This document shows, piece by piece, positions 1-11,832 of a stretch of DNA of 64,000 nucleotides. The first letter of the stretch is position 1. Every line of letters starts with the position of its first letter. A program made the position numbers and the translations under genes. Under the pieces are notes generated by a model. That model saw nothing but the letters and a program-made list of their open reading frames with translations, did no database searches and was not told the DNA's origin. This stretch comes from Acheta domesticus. Its lineage: Eukaryota; Arthropoda; Insecta; Orthoptera; Gryllidae. Where the stretch lies: positions 173,311,282-173,375,281 of the forward strand of contig JAHLJT010000631.1 of the NCBI GenBank assembly GCA_031308135.1. The letters run 5' to 3'.

Positions 1-1140
1 TGCTATTAGAGTTTGTAGCACATTCTTCGCTATTTTCAACTGAATTACTTACATTTCTCGCTCTTCTGAACAGGAGATCCATTGTTCTTTCTGGAAATAA
101 AGAGGGCTATTCAAACGTTCGATAATTAGTATTAAATAACAATTTCTTATAAAAGCAGATATAAGTTACCATATACTGTTTTCATATTATGTTCCTCCAT
201 CACTCCAGAATTGATCTCCTTCTCTCCAACGTGTATTTTACATTGTGGCAGTAGATCGTAGTCAAATGGGCACTCTCGTTTGGGCATATTTGAAAATTTT
301 GCGGAAAACACAAATCACCACGTTGAGAATTGCAATATATGCCGCAACTAATCGACTAATATAGTTACATTCTTCAGGAAAACACAACACTCACTTCTGT
401 TTCTTCAGAACCAAATCATCTCAAGACCAAGATTGTCGCTCTTTGACAGAGCCATTCCCGCTCATTCCTGCGGCTCGCCATTATATTTCATTTTAACCAA
501 CCTTAGCACAGTATTAAAGAAAGAACTCTTCGAAAAAATTATTAATCATAGCTCTATTTCAAAACACCCTTCAAAACACCGTAGTTAAACGCTATTATAT
601 CACATATATAATGCAAATTCTTTTAATTAATTACTGAATTCCATCAACGCAATTTATTTCCTAATTACATTTTTGTCTGTGTGGTTGGTTAGATGTGTGA
701 CATTGAAAGAACGTGCAATGAAACAGATCCCATAGCACAGAAATTACCATACTTGCGGCAAATTTAACTACTGGTTTTACATTTCTTGTATTAATTACAA
801 TGTTTACGTAATATTATAATATTGCAACTTCTATAGTACTAAACTTCACCCTCTTTAAGAACTCTTTCTGATTCTGAGGAACTACAACATTTACTGAAAT
901 TCCAGGAACTAAATAAATCTATTATTAGTGTTTATTATTAGTTTACGTTGTATGTTTATTATTTTTACTTAAAAGTTAAATAGTTGTGCTACAACAGCAC
1001 GTACGTTCTCACGTTATTGGAAACAGCTACATTATATTGAAATATTGCGATTTCTGCGCTATTATTAACACCTCAGCTACTACTTGAAAACGTCCTATTC
1101 AACAATTCAAACAAAGCTCCTGTGATGCATAAAGGCATTC
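1..1140. other. AT-rich intergenic stretch, no gene seen
   Basis: No reading frame with recognisable protein content, no RNA gene and no clear terminal repeat was found on either strand. The stretch is AT-rich, like the rest of the non-coding background. Confidence 0.5.
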
Positions 1141-1149
1141 TTTTCGATA

Positions 1150-1239
1150 GTCAGGAGCACCAATAATTTCTTACTTTTCCTTGTGATATTTCCTTCCTCT
1201 TCCTTGCCCTATCCTCACCCTTTACTTACTTACTTACTT

Positions 1240-1320
<81 letters not shown>

Positions 1321-1558
1321 CACTGCATTATCACATATGTCAAGAGACCGGTCGAGAACTTAAATACACCGTGTCCCGGCTGGGGCGGTGCTTCGTTGGT
1401 GGGAGATACCTGTTTGGATAAACCCCCATGAGCCGACAGATCTCTCCATCCAGCGGGGAAATATCACCACTACCTCCCGAGGAAAAACATGCATTACACT
1501 TACGGGACTAATGACCGTAGCAGTTGACGCGCCCGGAATCATTGACAATCAATTGAAC
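1150..1558 (+). repeat. SINE-like repeat with embedded (CA)n, copy A
   Basis: This copy matches five other places in the window (about 3065, 31185, 57550, 62285 and 63290). Shared blocks are a C/T-rich stretch with CCTATCC, a CA-rich segment, AGAGACCGGTCGAGAACTT, CGGCTGGGGCGGTG, GGGAGATACCTG and the run GTAGCAGTTGACGCGCCCGG, followed by an AATC/CAAT-type tail. The 5' tRNA-like head present in other copies is missing here, so the copy looks 5'-truncated. The short open frames across it are low-complexity His/Thr translations of the microsatellite and are not genes. Confidence 0.7.
1239..1318. repeat. (CA)n microsatellite
   Basis: About 38 CA units with one CAAA interruption, preceded by a short TTAC repeat. 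It sits at the position where all other copies of the surrounding SINE-like family have a CA-rich or pure CA segment. Confidence 0.95.
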
Positions 1559-1851
1559 CCTTAATTATTTCACTGAAATGAGGCTTCTGTATTATTATAG
1601 AAGAGAAAAACTTTTTATTCATACGAACATTTTCGGAAAAACAATTTCCGTCGTTTTGAAGAAAATTTCGTCAAAGTTTTTCTGGAAATGTGCCTTTTGA
1701 ATCTTATTTACACTCGAAAACTTATCACATCGACATTCTTCGTAGAGGTCATTTGTAGCACTTATGTTCACATCTACATTTAAGTATAAAATACACATAT
1801 AATGAAAATAGTAACGGTGTACGAAATAACTAAAATAAAATACTTAAGCGT

Positions 1852-1986
1852 AATTTTTACTTTCTTGTTCACTCTTTCCCAGTTTACAGAAAGGATTGTA
1901 ATGCTGCGGGGGGGAAATTGCGAATTTTCGACACAATAGCACTTATTGTCGGACCCTGGTAATGAAAAAGAGGATAAAACTTGTTC

Positions 1987-1990
<4 letters not shown>
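1852..1990 (-). repeat. Unnamed repeat family, 3' end fragment
   Basis: Read on the minus strand it ends GAAAGTAAAAA and contains the family block around AATTTTCG...GCAGCATTAC (here with a G run). It is bordered by the (AC)n tract on its other side. Only the terminal 140 bp of the family is present. Confidence 0.6.

Positions 1991-2052
<62 letters not shown>
1990..2052. repeat. (AC)n microsatellite
   Basis: About 31 uninterrupted AC units directly adjoining the repeat-family end at 1852-1990. Confidence 0.95.
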
Positions 2053-2055
<3 letters not shown>

Positions 2056-2391
2056 TGATTTCATAAAATTGACTTCAAGAGTTATTTCGGAATGTTTTTC
2101 TTTCATTTTGTCGTAGTACATATTTTAGAAATCAATTTGAAAACCACATGACGTTGATCGCAAACACGCATTTATTTGTTGCACCTCCGGGTTACTTAAC
2201 TTACCTTGATCTCATATAAAAATTATCGTCTTCTCGATATTCTTTGAAGAGAACACTGATCCCAGCAGCCCAGACGCAGCGAACGGCTCGATAATAGTTA
2301 TGCTCGTCTCGGAGATGTGCACGGCCATATGATCCGGGCAACTCAATAGGCCTTCCGCTTATTTAATGCATTTTCCTTGAAAGGAAATGTG

Positions 2392-2652
2392 TCTTGTTCT
2401 CCTTCTTCTTCTTCTTCTTCTTCTTCTTCTTCTTCTTCTTCTTCTTCTTCTTCTTCTTCTTCGTAGTCGTCGTCGTCGTGGTCTTGTTCTTCGCATTCTT
2501 CATCTTCTTCTTAGTCGTCATCGTGGTCTTGTGCTTCGCATTCTTCATCATCATCATCATCATCATCATTATCATCTTCTTCTTCTTCTTCGTCTTCTTC
2601 TTTTTCGTCGTCGTCGTCTTCTTCGACTTCTTTGTCGTCGTCTTCGTCGTGA
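2392..2652. repeat. Compound triplet array (TTC/TCG/TCA)
   Basis: About 60 bp of pure TTC units are followed by mixed TTC, GTC, TCG, CAT and TCA triplets, about 260 bp in total. Every frame on both strands stays open (poly-Leu, poly-Phe, poly-Lys, poly-Met), which is why it produces several long but meaningless reading frames. One strand is almost pure pyrimidine. Confidence 0.9.
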
Positions 2653-2861
2653 AAACATGAAAAAAACATGTTTTTGGACATTTCTTAGAATCTTACGGCC
2701 GAATCTGAAAACAAATTATCAGTTCCCCATCAGGAGACCGACACGCGTCAAATGACATCTCATGTCTCGATTTGTGCATGGAAAGCGGTCTAACCCTGTG
2801 AGACGGAGTAAATCCACACGCACGAACACGAGGAGTTTACTCAAATGCGAGGGATATATGA

Positions 2862-2987
2862 ACAAGATTTATCCACTTCTTCGTTACAAGGGCCTGGTAA
2901 TAAGAGTTTTTGTGACGAAAATTTGCCGTTTTCCGGCGCACGATTACAACACTTTTTCTTTTTACGTACGTTAGAGTGAGAAAGTAA
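2862..2987 (+). repeat. Unnamed repeat family, 3' end fragment
   Basis: It carries the family signature GAAAATTTGCCGTTTTCCGG, a GC...ATTACA block, and the closing hairpin that ends GAGAAAGTAAAA. It closely resembles the fragment at 30690-30799. Confidence 0.65.
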
Positions 2988-3064
2988 AATCCAATTATAT
3001 TTTTGTCAATTTTTTTCAGGATAATTTTGGTAAGACTTCAAAGTGGTTTTCACTCTTTGATGTT

Positions 3065-3490
3065 GCAGGTACGTTAACGCTATGATCATTACTCCCGTTA
3101 GTTTAGCGAACGTTTTATCCCGAAAAGTGGCGGTGTTCCTCACCCGCTCGTGGTTGAGATCCGGTACCGATCGACTTTCCCATCCAGGTATCTCACCCAG
3201 GGGGAACACCGCTACAGCTGGGTCAAACTCGAAGTTCTCGACACGGTCTCTCGACATGTGTGGTGTATGTAAGAGTAAATGTGTGTGCGTAATTGGAAAG
3301 GAGGGGGCAAGAATGAAAGAAACATCCCACGCGAACATTCTTAGCTATAGCATTCGCCATTGGTCGGAGAAACAACGTTAAACTACCGAACGCAGCAGCC
3401 AGTCGCTAGAATTCTCCTCTAGACAGCGGCTGAATTCGACCTTAGTTTTCAAAATCTACCATCATCGGGACTCGAACATTAGGATCTACC
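3065..3490 (-). repeat. SINE-like repeat with tRNA-like head, copy B
   Basis: On the minus strand this copy begins with a tRNA-like block containing GTTCGAGTCCCG, matching an RNA polymerase III B box (plus-strand positions 3466-3477). It then runs through the shared body (AGACAGCGGCTGAATTCGAC on the plus strand, GGTATCTCACCC, GTAGCGGTGTTC) to the family's 3' part. The CA segment is an imperfect TGTG-rich stretch rather than a pure microsatellite. Confidence 0.7.
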
Positions 3491-3499
3491 GGTTAGAGT

Positions 3500-4734
3500 T
3501 GCTGCAGAGAGTTTTCGCTGAAATATAGTGTTTTGCAATAATTTAATCTACTTTCTTAAGGACAATTATTTTCTATTATATAAAGAAAAAATATTTTGTA
3601 TTGTGAAACGTCCACTTTTATTTAATAAATAATAAATCTTCTTAATTTGTGAAATATCAAAGAATGAATATCTGTAGAAATTTACTTTTGTTGATATTAC
3701 TTTTATATAAATCTTATAATTGATTTAATCTTCTACTATTACTACTTTCCTGCTTGAGCATGCTATGGAAATTCACATAATATTGATCTATTAATATGTT
3801 TACCATTTATTTTCCCTGCTACGCTCATAAATTTCCCCTGAACTGAAATGTTTATCATCTTGATTCTATTTCCATTTATTTATGGGTTTCGACATACAAC
3901 ATGCTATCTTCTTACCTGTCGTATGTGGACGTGCAAACGTGCAATCTATACAGAATTGCGATCTCTGGAAGTTCTATTAATTAAAAATTGTTATTTTGAA
4001 TTGATAGCAACTAGATATGAATTATCAGCCTTTTTTCTTCAAATAAATAACTTAACATTTATTTACAAATTTGGTTTACACCTTTCAATGAGCTCATGAA
4101 TTAATCTGATATTATTTCACTCGTCTACAATAATTATATTCCTACAGGAGAAAAGAATTGAAGTTCAAGACTTACTAAAATCTTCGCGCGCATCGTTGAC
4201 TTCCCAGATGTACTCCAGATCTTCTCTCTGAATGCCGTTTATTTGATGTTCATGTTACTGTCCCTCTTACCGTATTCTCTATTAATGTTAAAACCTGATT
4301 GCAAAATTTCATCGGGGTATTTTTAATCGGTTGTTGGTTTTATAAAAAATTGCAATAAATTATTAAGCGATCGCGATTTTCCTATACTGTATCGCATGTG
4401 AGTATCTATTCTGGACTACGCTCAACACGAATTGTTGAATACAATTCCCGACTACGACTTTTTTCTATTATCAATTCCATTTCAAATACGAAGTCTATTC
4501 AAATTTAACTTAACATTCCAAAAAGTACTTTTGACATCTCTAGATCATTAACATACAAAACTCCGAAGAATATCGGAACCAACTCCGTGTTACCCACTTC
4601 CCTCTAATTGAAAATAATAATCCCAATACTAATCGATGGTGATCGTGCAGTCTAGCCGCTGTGACCGCGATGGCAGCTGGCATCTAGGCAGCGCGATGGC
4701 AGCTGGCGCGAGAGTCAGAGAGAATCAATATTAA
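3500..4734. other. AT-rich intergenic stretch, no gene seen
   Basis: No convincing coding frame. The only small structure noted is a short tandem duplication of GCGATGGCAGCTGGC at about 4669-4710, just before the repeat copy that follows. Confidence 0.5.
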
Positions 4735-5139
4735 TTAGTGGTGCTACGGAATGGCACAGACTTTCCCGTTTTAGTTTTCTATTTCCTTGGGCCTGGGCTA
4801 GCTATTCGAAATTGCCACATTCTCGGGCCAGCTACCATCTATCGCCGCTCAAAGTACATTTTTTTGACATTTTCTTAATTTGTCGGTTTCCTAATGGTAG
4901 AACGGAAATAATAATTTTAGAATATTAAAGAACTGAATGGCCATTCTCTTTGTAAAACTTGCAGCCGTCCTTAAGAAAATGGCGTTTAAGCGCTCCTAAA
5001 AATGCACTTTTTCGTTATCACGGCCCGGTAACGAATTTTTTTCTGTCGAAAATTCACCATTTTTTCGCGCAGTATTACATAACTTTCCCTATACTACGCA
5101 TTTTACTCTTTATATACATACGTATACGGGAAAGTAAAA
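4735..5139 (+). repeat. Unnamed repeat family, internally deleted copy
   Basis: It begins TTAGTGGTGCTACGGAATGG and ends CGGGAAAGTAAAA, the same termini as the 1.6-kb copy at 36401-37999, but is only about 400 bp long. The 5' part (to GGCGTTTAAGCGCTCCTAAA) is joined directly to the 3' part (GGCCCGGTAACG onward). It is therefore a deletion derivative of the same element, as expected for nonautonomous mobile elements. Confidence 0.7.
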
Positions 5140-5879
5140 ATTCCAGAAGACTACACATCACACCGCCTCCTCCGTACATATTCTCTATATATTACAAGGG
5201 ACTCTGCAACTTCCCGCACCGTAATAAATGTCATGCTTGCGACTTTGCTTGCGACAGCATAGTAGTTTCTTATTTACTGGTTGCCCTGACAACGAGTATT
5301 CTTTGACTTATCCGTATTCTGTATGCATTTATTGACGAGCTATTTACACTGCCTTGATGTCGTTTATGTTCAAATAAAATTGGGGCTTTCTGGCTTATCA
5401 CAATACGAATCTACAGTTTTTTCAAGATATCAGTGAATATAGTGAAAGCGGGGTTGGGCTTTAGCCCCTCTCCAGAAGCCACATCATCAATTCATGGACA
5501 TCTAACAACCATCAATTGTTTACATTATAAATATTAACTACAAGACAACAAATACACATATACAGCGCGCCGGGAAAGTCTCTCCGCAGTGCGCCGAGTG
5601 ATCGCCTCCTATTAAAAATTGCATTTATGTTGGTAGCACCAAGAGCAAGTGAAGAATTAACTCGCAATAGTAATGGTGATCGGTATTTTTTGAATGTCTT
5701 GTGAGAGCTGGATCCGTGCTTTTAGACACAATACAGAAACAAGGCAATAATAATTATTGTCATCATTTGACTAATTGTTATTATTATTAACTACTTGCCA
5801 TAATTATTGACTAATTATTATTAATAACTGAAGGGAAAACGTTTTTGGGGGAACGTGTTTTTGGCAAAAATGGCAAGCT

Positions 5880-6310
5880 TACGAAAAAGTAAAATTACAA
5901 TTTCGTGCGCGTTTTCCTAATTCCAAATTTCCATATCGCGATGCTGTTCGGGATTTAATACATACATTTTGTGAAACTGGCTCAGTTCACAATGCACCAA
6001 GAAATCAAGACCTATATCTTTAACTGGCAAAAAACTTGATGAAATCTCAAATATAATCTTGCATAGTCCTAAGAAATCAACTCGAAAATTAACACAAGGG
6101 ACCAAAATCTCCAGGTGGGCAGCACATACAGTTTTAATAAAATAACTTTATTTGTATCCATACAAATAAATGGTTGTTCATGAATTAAAAGAAAGTGATT
6201 ACGGAAAGAGGTTGCTGTATTGTCAGTGGTTCCAGAGATTCATAAATAGACACGGACTTGAAATTTTAAATAAAACCTTCTTTACGGAGGAGGCATAATT
6301 TCATATATCT
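5880..6310 (+). pseudogene. Mariner transposase, N-terminal half (broken)
   Basis: The plus-strand translation shows FRARFPNS followed by AVRDLIHTFCETGSVHNAPR, a helix-turn-helix-type DNA-binding remnant of mariner transposases. Near 6175-6295 it shows VVHELKESDYGKRLLYCQWF followed by LNKTFFTEEA, the segment leading to the first catalytic Asp. A stop replaces the Trp that normally follows EA, and there are at least two other stops. The frame resumes at 7854 after the inserted sequence. Confidence 0.8.
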
Positions 6311-7853
6311 TGTCAGCACCGCGGGCCCTCGCGGGTGGCGTCGGGGATCGATCGGGTGATCGAGGTTCCCCCCCCTTTCCTCACTCACCTGATTCAGTTG
6401 CCGGCTAACTCAGGCGCAGAGACTCTCTATAAGAAATGGGAGCCCATGGACGGACGCTACTTGTTACCAAATGAAATTCACTGAGGTTATGAGGAACAAG
6501 TAAAATTTAATTAACAAAAAAAAATGAAGAATTACACAAAAAAAGAAACCCTATTACTAATACCCTTTCCCTCTTAAACCCAAAGACATCCCTCCCTTTT
6601 TTCTGGTTTATCCCGCAACTTCCAAAAAATAGTTTGAATTTACCCCCCCTTTCTTTTCCCAGATCAACTAATTTCCTTACTTACTACAAGACAATACAAA
6701 TTAAAGTACAATTTACCAACATACAATTTAAGAGGTTTATCCTCAAAAAACAACAGCCACAGCGCGGCTCGCTTATGATGAGGCACAGGTCTGTGAATCG
6801 AGTCATTCACCAAAGTCTACGGGACAACAGACCGTATTTTCAGATGGCTTCGCAGGGTCGATGTCCGACCTTGGGGCGGCGTCCTCACGGCTCCGTCTTC
6901 GGCGATGAAAAGGCCGGCAGTAGGTCACAGCTGGTCGGCAAGGTCCGCGCCGGCGGGGGCGGGAGGCAGGTACTCGTGCACGAAGTCGGCAGGAAGAGGT
7001 AGGCGAAGACCTCTTCGCAAAACTATGACCTCGTAGCGGTCGTGGGCGTAGTGACGTGAGTCGAACTGAATAATTCTGACTCGCGTGCGTCACTCGGTTG
7101 CACCGCGCGATCAGCGATAATCCTTTTTCAGGCGACCGGACGAGATTGCTCTGCGCCTAACAAAGTACCCGCGAATTGGTCACAATTAAAGTCCTTTGCC
7201 AATTCAAAAAACAAACCACATACGTGATAGCGAACGTCCGTCAGGAGCAATTCCACGTTCCGCTTTACACACAGCGCGCCAAAAACTTAGAATAATCCGC
7301 GCCAGTGGCGTTTGCCCCGGACGACGCACCGCCGCGGCGCGCGCTCCTCGCTCCTCCCCGAACCTACTCTCAAAACCGTCGCTTCCCTTCCCCTGGTTTT
7401 TTACTTGGTCACCTCTCGCGAAGCCTCTGTAACCCCCTCTCCTTACTTATTTGCCGAAAGTTCTGGAAAGATTTTTAGTTTAAATTTTGAGAGGTTCCTC
7501 TCTATTGGCAAAAGGCAACTGCGTCTCAGTTTAATCTTGGCCAATGTGCGGAAGCGTTTTCTAGCCGAGTTCAGTGGAAAAATTCCACTCAACCCTCTCT
7601 CTCTAACGTCGGGGGGGGGCGGGTCGCCTGGGGATGGGGCGGCGCCAGAGAGGCGCCGATCGGGTCGTAATTCTTGTACCCACTGCCCCTCCGCCGGACA
7701 AAGCATGCGCGAAGGGACCTCTGCCTATGCACGTGTCCGACGCGAATTGGCCCTACCCTCGCACTCACAAAAGGAGGCGCTGCGGAGGCACGCGGCAGGC
7801 TACAATGTCGTGCGTTTAAAATCTTTTTTTTTCAACTATTCGGTACCGTCACA
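6311..7853. mobile_element. LTR-like insertion (TG...CA) in the mariner transposase
   Basis: The insertion starts TGTCAGCACCGCGGGCCC and ends GGTACCGTCACA. It is flanked by a perfect 4-bp duplication ATCT (6307-6310 and 7854-7857). The mariner protein reads through exactly when insertion plus one ATCT is removed (FHIS then GNNNSQNS). TG...CA ends and a 4-bp duplication are typical of LTR retrotransposons. No gag or pol is visible and the two ends do not repeat each other, so this is best read as a long solo LTR (1,543 bp) or a coding-less LTR derivative. It is clearly GC-richer than its surroundings (6750-7800). Orientation was not determined. Confidence 0.7.
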
Positions 7854-8400
7854 ATCTGGAAATAACAACTCTCAAAATTCGAGGATTTGGTCTTCACATA
7901 ATCCTAATGCAATAAGACAAACACCACTGCATTCGCAAAAAATCGGCGTGTGGATTGCTATTTCACGAGAACAAATAATATAGCCAGTATTTTTCGACCG
8001 TACAGTGAAATCGGATGACTACTGTTCCGAGATAATTTTCAAATTTATGACCGAGCTGAAAAAAGACGAAATTGAACATTGTTTTTTCAGCAAGACAGTA
8101 CTACCGCGCATACATCCAACCGATCACTTGCGCTTAGATTTTTTGGGAGAGAATAATGACTACAGGACTCTGGACATCACGGTCCCTTGATTTAACTTCA
8201 CTTTTGGGCTGCGACAAAATCTGCAGTGTACACAAATAATCCCGAAAGAATTGATTAGCTTAAAACAAATGTGATAAATTATGAGCATTCGATAACATAA
8301 GAAACTTTAATAGAAGTTTTCGACAAGTGTACATGGGTTGAAGTTGTCTTGAACAAGGGGGACAACACTTTCAGCATCTTCTGTGATTGTGGTGAGTACG
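7854..8400 (+). pseudogene. Mariner transposase, C-terminal half (broken)
   Basis: It continues the protein interrupted at 6310: SQNSRIWSSHNPNAIRQTPL and HSQKIGVWIAIS, then a stop near 7981. From 8040 a shifted frame has an H-T-S block near the second catalytic region, a degraded PLDLTSL block for the third, and NNPERID with a C-terminal tail at 8220-8400 resembling the VY-NNP-ELK and C-GGHF ends of mariner transposases. Multiple frameshifts and stops are present. Confidence 0.75.
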
Positions 8401-8517
8401 CGATTTTCGTTTTCTTTTGTTACAACCGTGTTACTAACGTGTTACTAACATAATTTGTTTTTAGGCACTCTCAACCAGCGTGATGCCACTGCGGAGAGAC
8501 TTTCCTGGCGCACTGTA

Positions 8518-9180
8518 TTTTATATTCAGTATAAATAAAAAATTCTTTGTAAGAAAACATCAAGCCGGCTCGTCCTACCTACAGCGCTGACGAAAATCCA
8601 TGGTACGCCTTGCGTTACCAATGAAATTTTGCACATTTCACCTTCAAAGTGGGAGAAAAGTTACTACTTCGAGATTTCGTCAAAGCCATCCCCTTAAAGC
8701 AGAATTTAACTCACGCTGTTTTAGTACGCGATCCTCTAATGAGCGAAACAATATAAGTTTTATATCAAAGAGTGATTTAGTATTGATATTCTCTGTCTTG
8801 CTGCCCAAGTCTATTCACGCTATTTATGGGTCCTAAGTATCGAATGATGGAACGCTGAAGATGGACAAAGTAAAATGTCTCCAGAAATTACACTTTTAAG
8901 CAGTTCCTTCAGTTCATTCGTCTTCAAAATGACACCACTGTAAGCTGCACTACAGGATAGTAAAAGTAAAATACTAGTAAAATATAAAATTGATAATATT
9001 ACATATTTTCATTTCACGCTGTTTTACCAAGCAACCCCTCCACCTGGACCGATTTCAGAGGCTCTACCGCTGAACTTGAGACGTTGCACGCCAAAATAAA
9101 AGTATTTTGTCGGGATATTGACACCTGCACATTTATCTCATAGCACTCATTTATTTCAGAAAGGAAAACATATCCATCTA
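8518..9180. other. Intergenic, no gene seen
   Basis: One 78-codon frame starts at 8600 but has no recognisable domain. Codon pattern and composition match the non-coding surroundings. Confidence 0.45.
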
Positions 9181-9500
9181 AAGCTCGGCAGGAATCTACT
9201 AGACGGTGGGCGTGCTAGAGGACATGACCGTCCCTGACATTCAAATGGAAGGTCAGAACACAAAAAGAGTTGACTGCCAGAGAGCGGCAGAGCGCGAGGG
9301 AAAGTGCAGGGCTGCCCCCGGCCGTGCCCCCGTCCCCGCCCCCGCCCCCGCCCCCGCCCTTGCCCTGGCCCGCTGTCTCCGCCCCTTCGGCCACGCCCCA
9401 ACTCCCAGTGTAACGAGCTCCTGGTTTTGCCTCCACAGCTCCTTGATGAGGAAAATGTTCTTGATGGTGCTGGGGGTTTTCAACGCGGGTACAAAAAAGC
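9180..9500 (+). promoter_or_regulatory. C-rich island, possible promoter and short first exon
   Basis: An isolated GC-rich island contains a run of CCCCGC-type hexamers at about 9318-9365. It is followed by CCTCCACAG and then an ATG at 9447 whose first codons give MRKMFLMVLGVFNAG, a signal-peptide-like hydrophobic start. A GGTACA possible donor follows. This could be a promoter plus first coding exon, or just a GC-rich repeat fragment. No later exon that would join it was identified. Confidence 0.25.
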
Positions 9501-9599
9501 CTGCGAACTGAGAAGCTTTTTGTACCAGCGTTATTCGTCAGTTAGGAAATGTGGGCCTCCTAGCATGTTTTGCTGAGGCGTCATACTTCATGTTCTAGC

Positions 9600-10420
9600 C
9601 TGCTGCTTAATTCGTTAACATGCTCAGTTGCAGAAGGCATGTACCAATGAATATTCACATGCGTGAAAACTTTCAAAGTGCATGCTTCGTTTTATGGCTG
9701 GTAAAGTCTTTCTTTATCACATTTTAAACTTTCGAGTAAGATTAAAACGCTTTCTTCCTTAAAGACTTTAAATAGCCTTCTATTTATTTACACTCAAAGT
9801 CTTCATGACTCGAATATTTTTCTCATGTTTATTCTCTGAACTTCCCTTATTTTATTAGTGATGGCAATGTTGACGAAAATGTGGTAATACCAAATACCGA
9901 GTTATAATTCCCAAACTACCTAAGTGTTTAACTAGTACTTTATTACTATTGTGTAGAACATTTATGCTTATGAAAATACTGCATGGAAATGAAACGCCTC
10001 GATGAATTGTCAGGATGACTGCCGGGCAAAGGCGTTGAATGGCATAGGGATATCTGAAATAAAAGGCTCAGAAGAAAAAGGCGGAGAGAACCTGTCACAA
10101 ATCTTTGCCTAGAATAATAGAGCTATAGATCGCATCTCCAGGGAGTTTGGTATCATTTATGATTAGTTTTTAGTGATCTGCATCACTAATAAAATTATAT
10201 CTTCTACAGAATTGAAATAAAGTGAATAATTTATGCATTTCGAGATCCACTTAACTTAGAATGACGGTGTTTTATGACGACATTAAGAATTAATGGGCCA
10301 GTTTGGGGGTGATGATTTTGGTTCACAAAGTACCTTTTATTAGATTACCTTTAGTAGATAGAAAGTACCTTCTTACCAATTTAGTTTTAAGGCAGGGATC
10401 TGTCCGTAATATTAAGTATC
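9600..10420. other. Intergenic, no gene seen
   Basis: AT-rich sequence without a convincing reading frame or repeat boundary. Confidence 0.45.
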
Positions 10421-10422
10421 CA

Positions 10423-11832
10423 TTTCTACTTTCTCACCTTACTTCTTTAAAGTAGTAAAGCGAGTAAAGTAGTAATGCTGCGGCGGAAATCGGCGAATTT
10501 TCCCTACATTAAAAACTAGTATTGTGGGAACCTGGTATCGAAAAAGTGGATAAATATTGTTTCTATTTACGAAGTAAATTACTTCCTCTAACACGTGTAG
10601 TCAGAATCCACATTTTGTGGGTCTTTGATACCGAAAAATTGAAGTCTGTCTGACCGTCCGTCCGTCCGGCGGTCCATTCTTCCGTCTGTCTTGTGTGCGG
10701 TCAACAGTACCGCCTAAACTGTTCAGACAATTTTGTACAAAATCCATGTTCCCAGATCGATCTGGAGGAGCATAAGAGCCTGCGAATTTGAAACAGATAT
10801 TTTGATTTTTGGTACTTTGCATAAAGCCTTGAAACCTTACGTTTATTTTTAAAAAAATCTCAAAAATGGCTCAAAATGTTTTCTTTAAACTTCTTCTTAG
10901 GACTTCATAATAAACGCTTTAAAAATGACATCGGTCGCATTACATTGAAATCTTTGAATTTTCGGCATCTTCTTAAAACTACAATATTCAAGACAGATTT
11001 TCTTTAATAAAATTTGTTCTTTAAAGGAAGATCTTTAAATTAGGTAATGAACATTTTTTCGAAAATATAAGGATCTTCCGTTTAACTTCGGGTGAAATAT
11101 AGGCTATTTGTAAACATTTATTTTCTAAAAAACTGCTCCAATTTCCGGCTTTCTTTTCATCTGATAGAGCATTAGAATCTTTAAAAAAAGTCTTAGATCC
11201 CATTTATGGAGAAGTCTCTGAATTTTAGAAAATTGTAAAACAACATTTGCAAACTTACAATATTGGTGTTAAAGATTTTTTTCTCAATTAAATTTGTTCT
11301 TAAAAATTAGATACTTAAATAAGGTAGCACACAGTTTGTTTGAAAGAAAACGAGTAGGTCTTGAGCAATTTCTGCTTGAAGTTAATGCAATTTATAAAAA
11401 AATCTCATAGGCGGCTCCAAATTTTTTGTTTAAATTTTCCCCTCAGATATGGCAATAGACACTAATCAATGATGCTAGAACAATTTTAGGTGCACTTTCT
11501 GTGTTTACGAAAAGTGGAAAAAATGAACATTTCAAAAGTACAAATTGATGATAGAGAATTTTTTCTTAATGAAACCTATTCTAAAAAATAATCTTACATA
11601 AGGTCATGTTACATTTTTTGAAAAACCAATAGTTTTCTCTTAATTTCTTCTTGAATATAATGTTACAAAATTATTATTTTCTTTAATACTTTCTTTAATA
11701 CTTTCGCAAATAAAAAAATAGACGCTTAAAAGAATGGCGCACGTCTCATTTTGGCTGAACTCACGAATTTTCGAAAATTGCAAAAGTTATAAATAAAGCG
11801 ACAAAGTATGTGCTGTCGTAGTACCACTAGTT
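10423..11832 (-). repeat. Unnamed repeat family, long copy
   Basis: On the minus strand it starts ACTAGTGGTACTACGACAG and ends GAGAAAGTAGAAATG. It contains the family landmarks: a GACGGAC-type run near 10655-10680, the block matching TTTTTCGGTATCAAGGACC, and ACACGTGTTAGAGGAAGTAA. At about 1.4 kb it is close to full length. It has no long open frame. Confidence 0.75.

Larger units (their letters stand above)
5563..8515 (+). mobile_element. Decayed mariner/Tc1-type DNA transposon, interrupted
   Basis: Imperfect terminal inverted repeats start CAGCGCGCCGGGAAAGTCTC at 5563 and CAGTGCGCCAGGAAAGTCTC on the minus strand at 8515, each flanked by TA. TA target duplication is characteristic of the Tc1/mariner superfamily. 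Removing the 1.55-kb insertion at 6311-7853 leaves about 1.4 kb, a normal mariner length. Transposase remnants in order: an N-terminal part near 5880-6050 (FRETGSV-like), DYGKRLLYCQWF and FFTEEA near 6200-6295, then SQNSRIWSSHNPNAI and HSQKIGVW near 7865-7960, and a QD-H-type second catalytic region to a C-terminal region at 8040-8400. FTDEA, normally carrying the first catalytic Asp, reads FTEEA followed by a stop, and several frameshifts follow, so the copy is dead. Confidence 0.85.

Noticed and set aside
1183..1431. 82-codon frame with a Thr-His run
   Set aside because: It is the translated (CA)n microsatellite inside a SINE-like repeat.
2363..2755. Several overlapping open frames (poly-Leu, poly-Phe, poly-Lys/Met) on both strands
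   Set aside because: They are translations of a TTC/TCG/TCA triplet array; all frames remain open for compositional reasons and none has a domain.
7312..7983. 223-codon plus-strand frame as a single gene
   Set aside because: Its first part lies in the LTR-like insertion and only its end (SQNSRIW...KIGVW) is mariner transposase; it is a chance fusion across an insertion junction.
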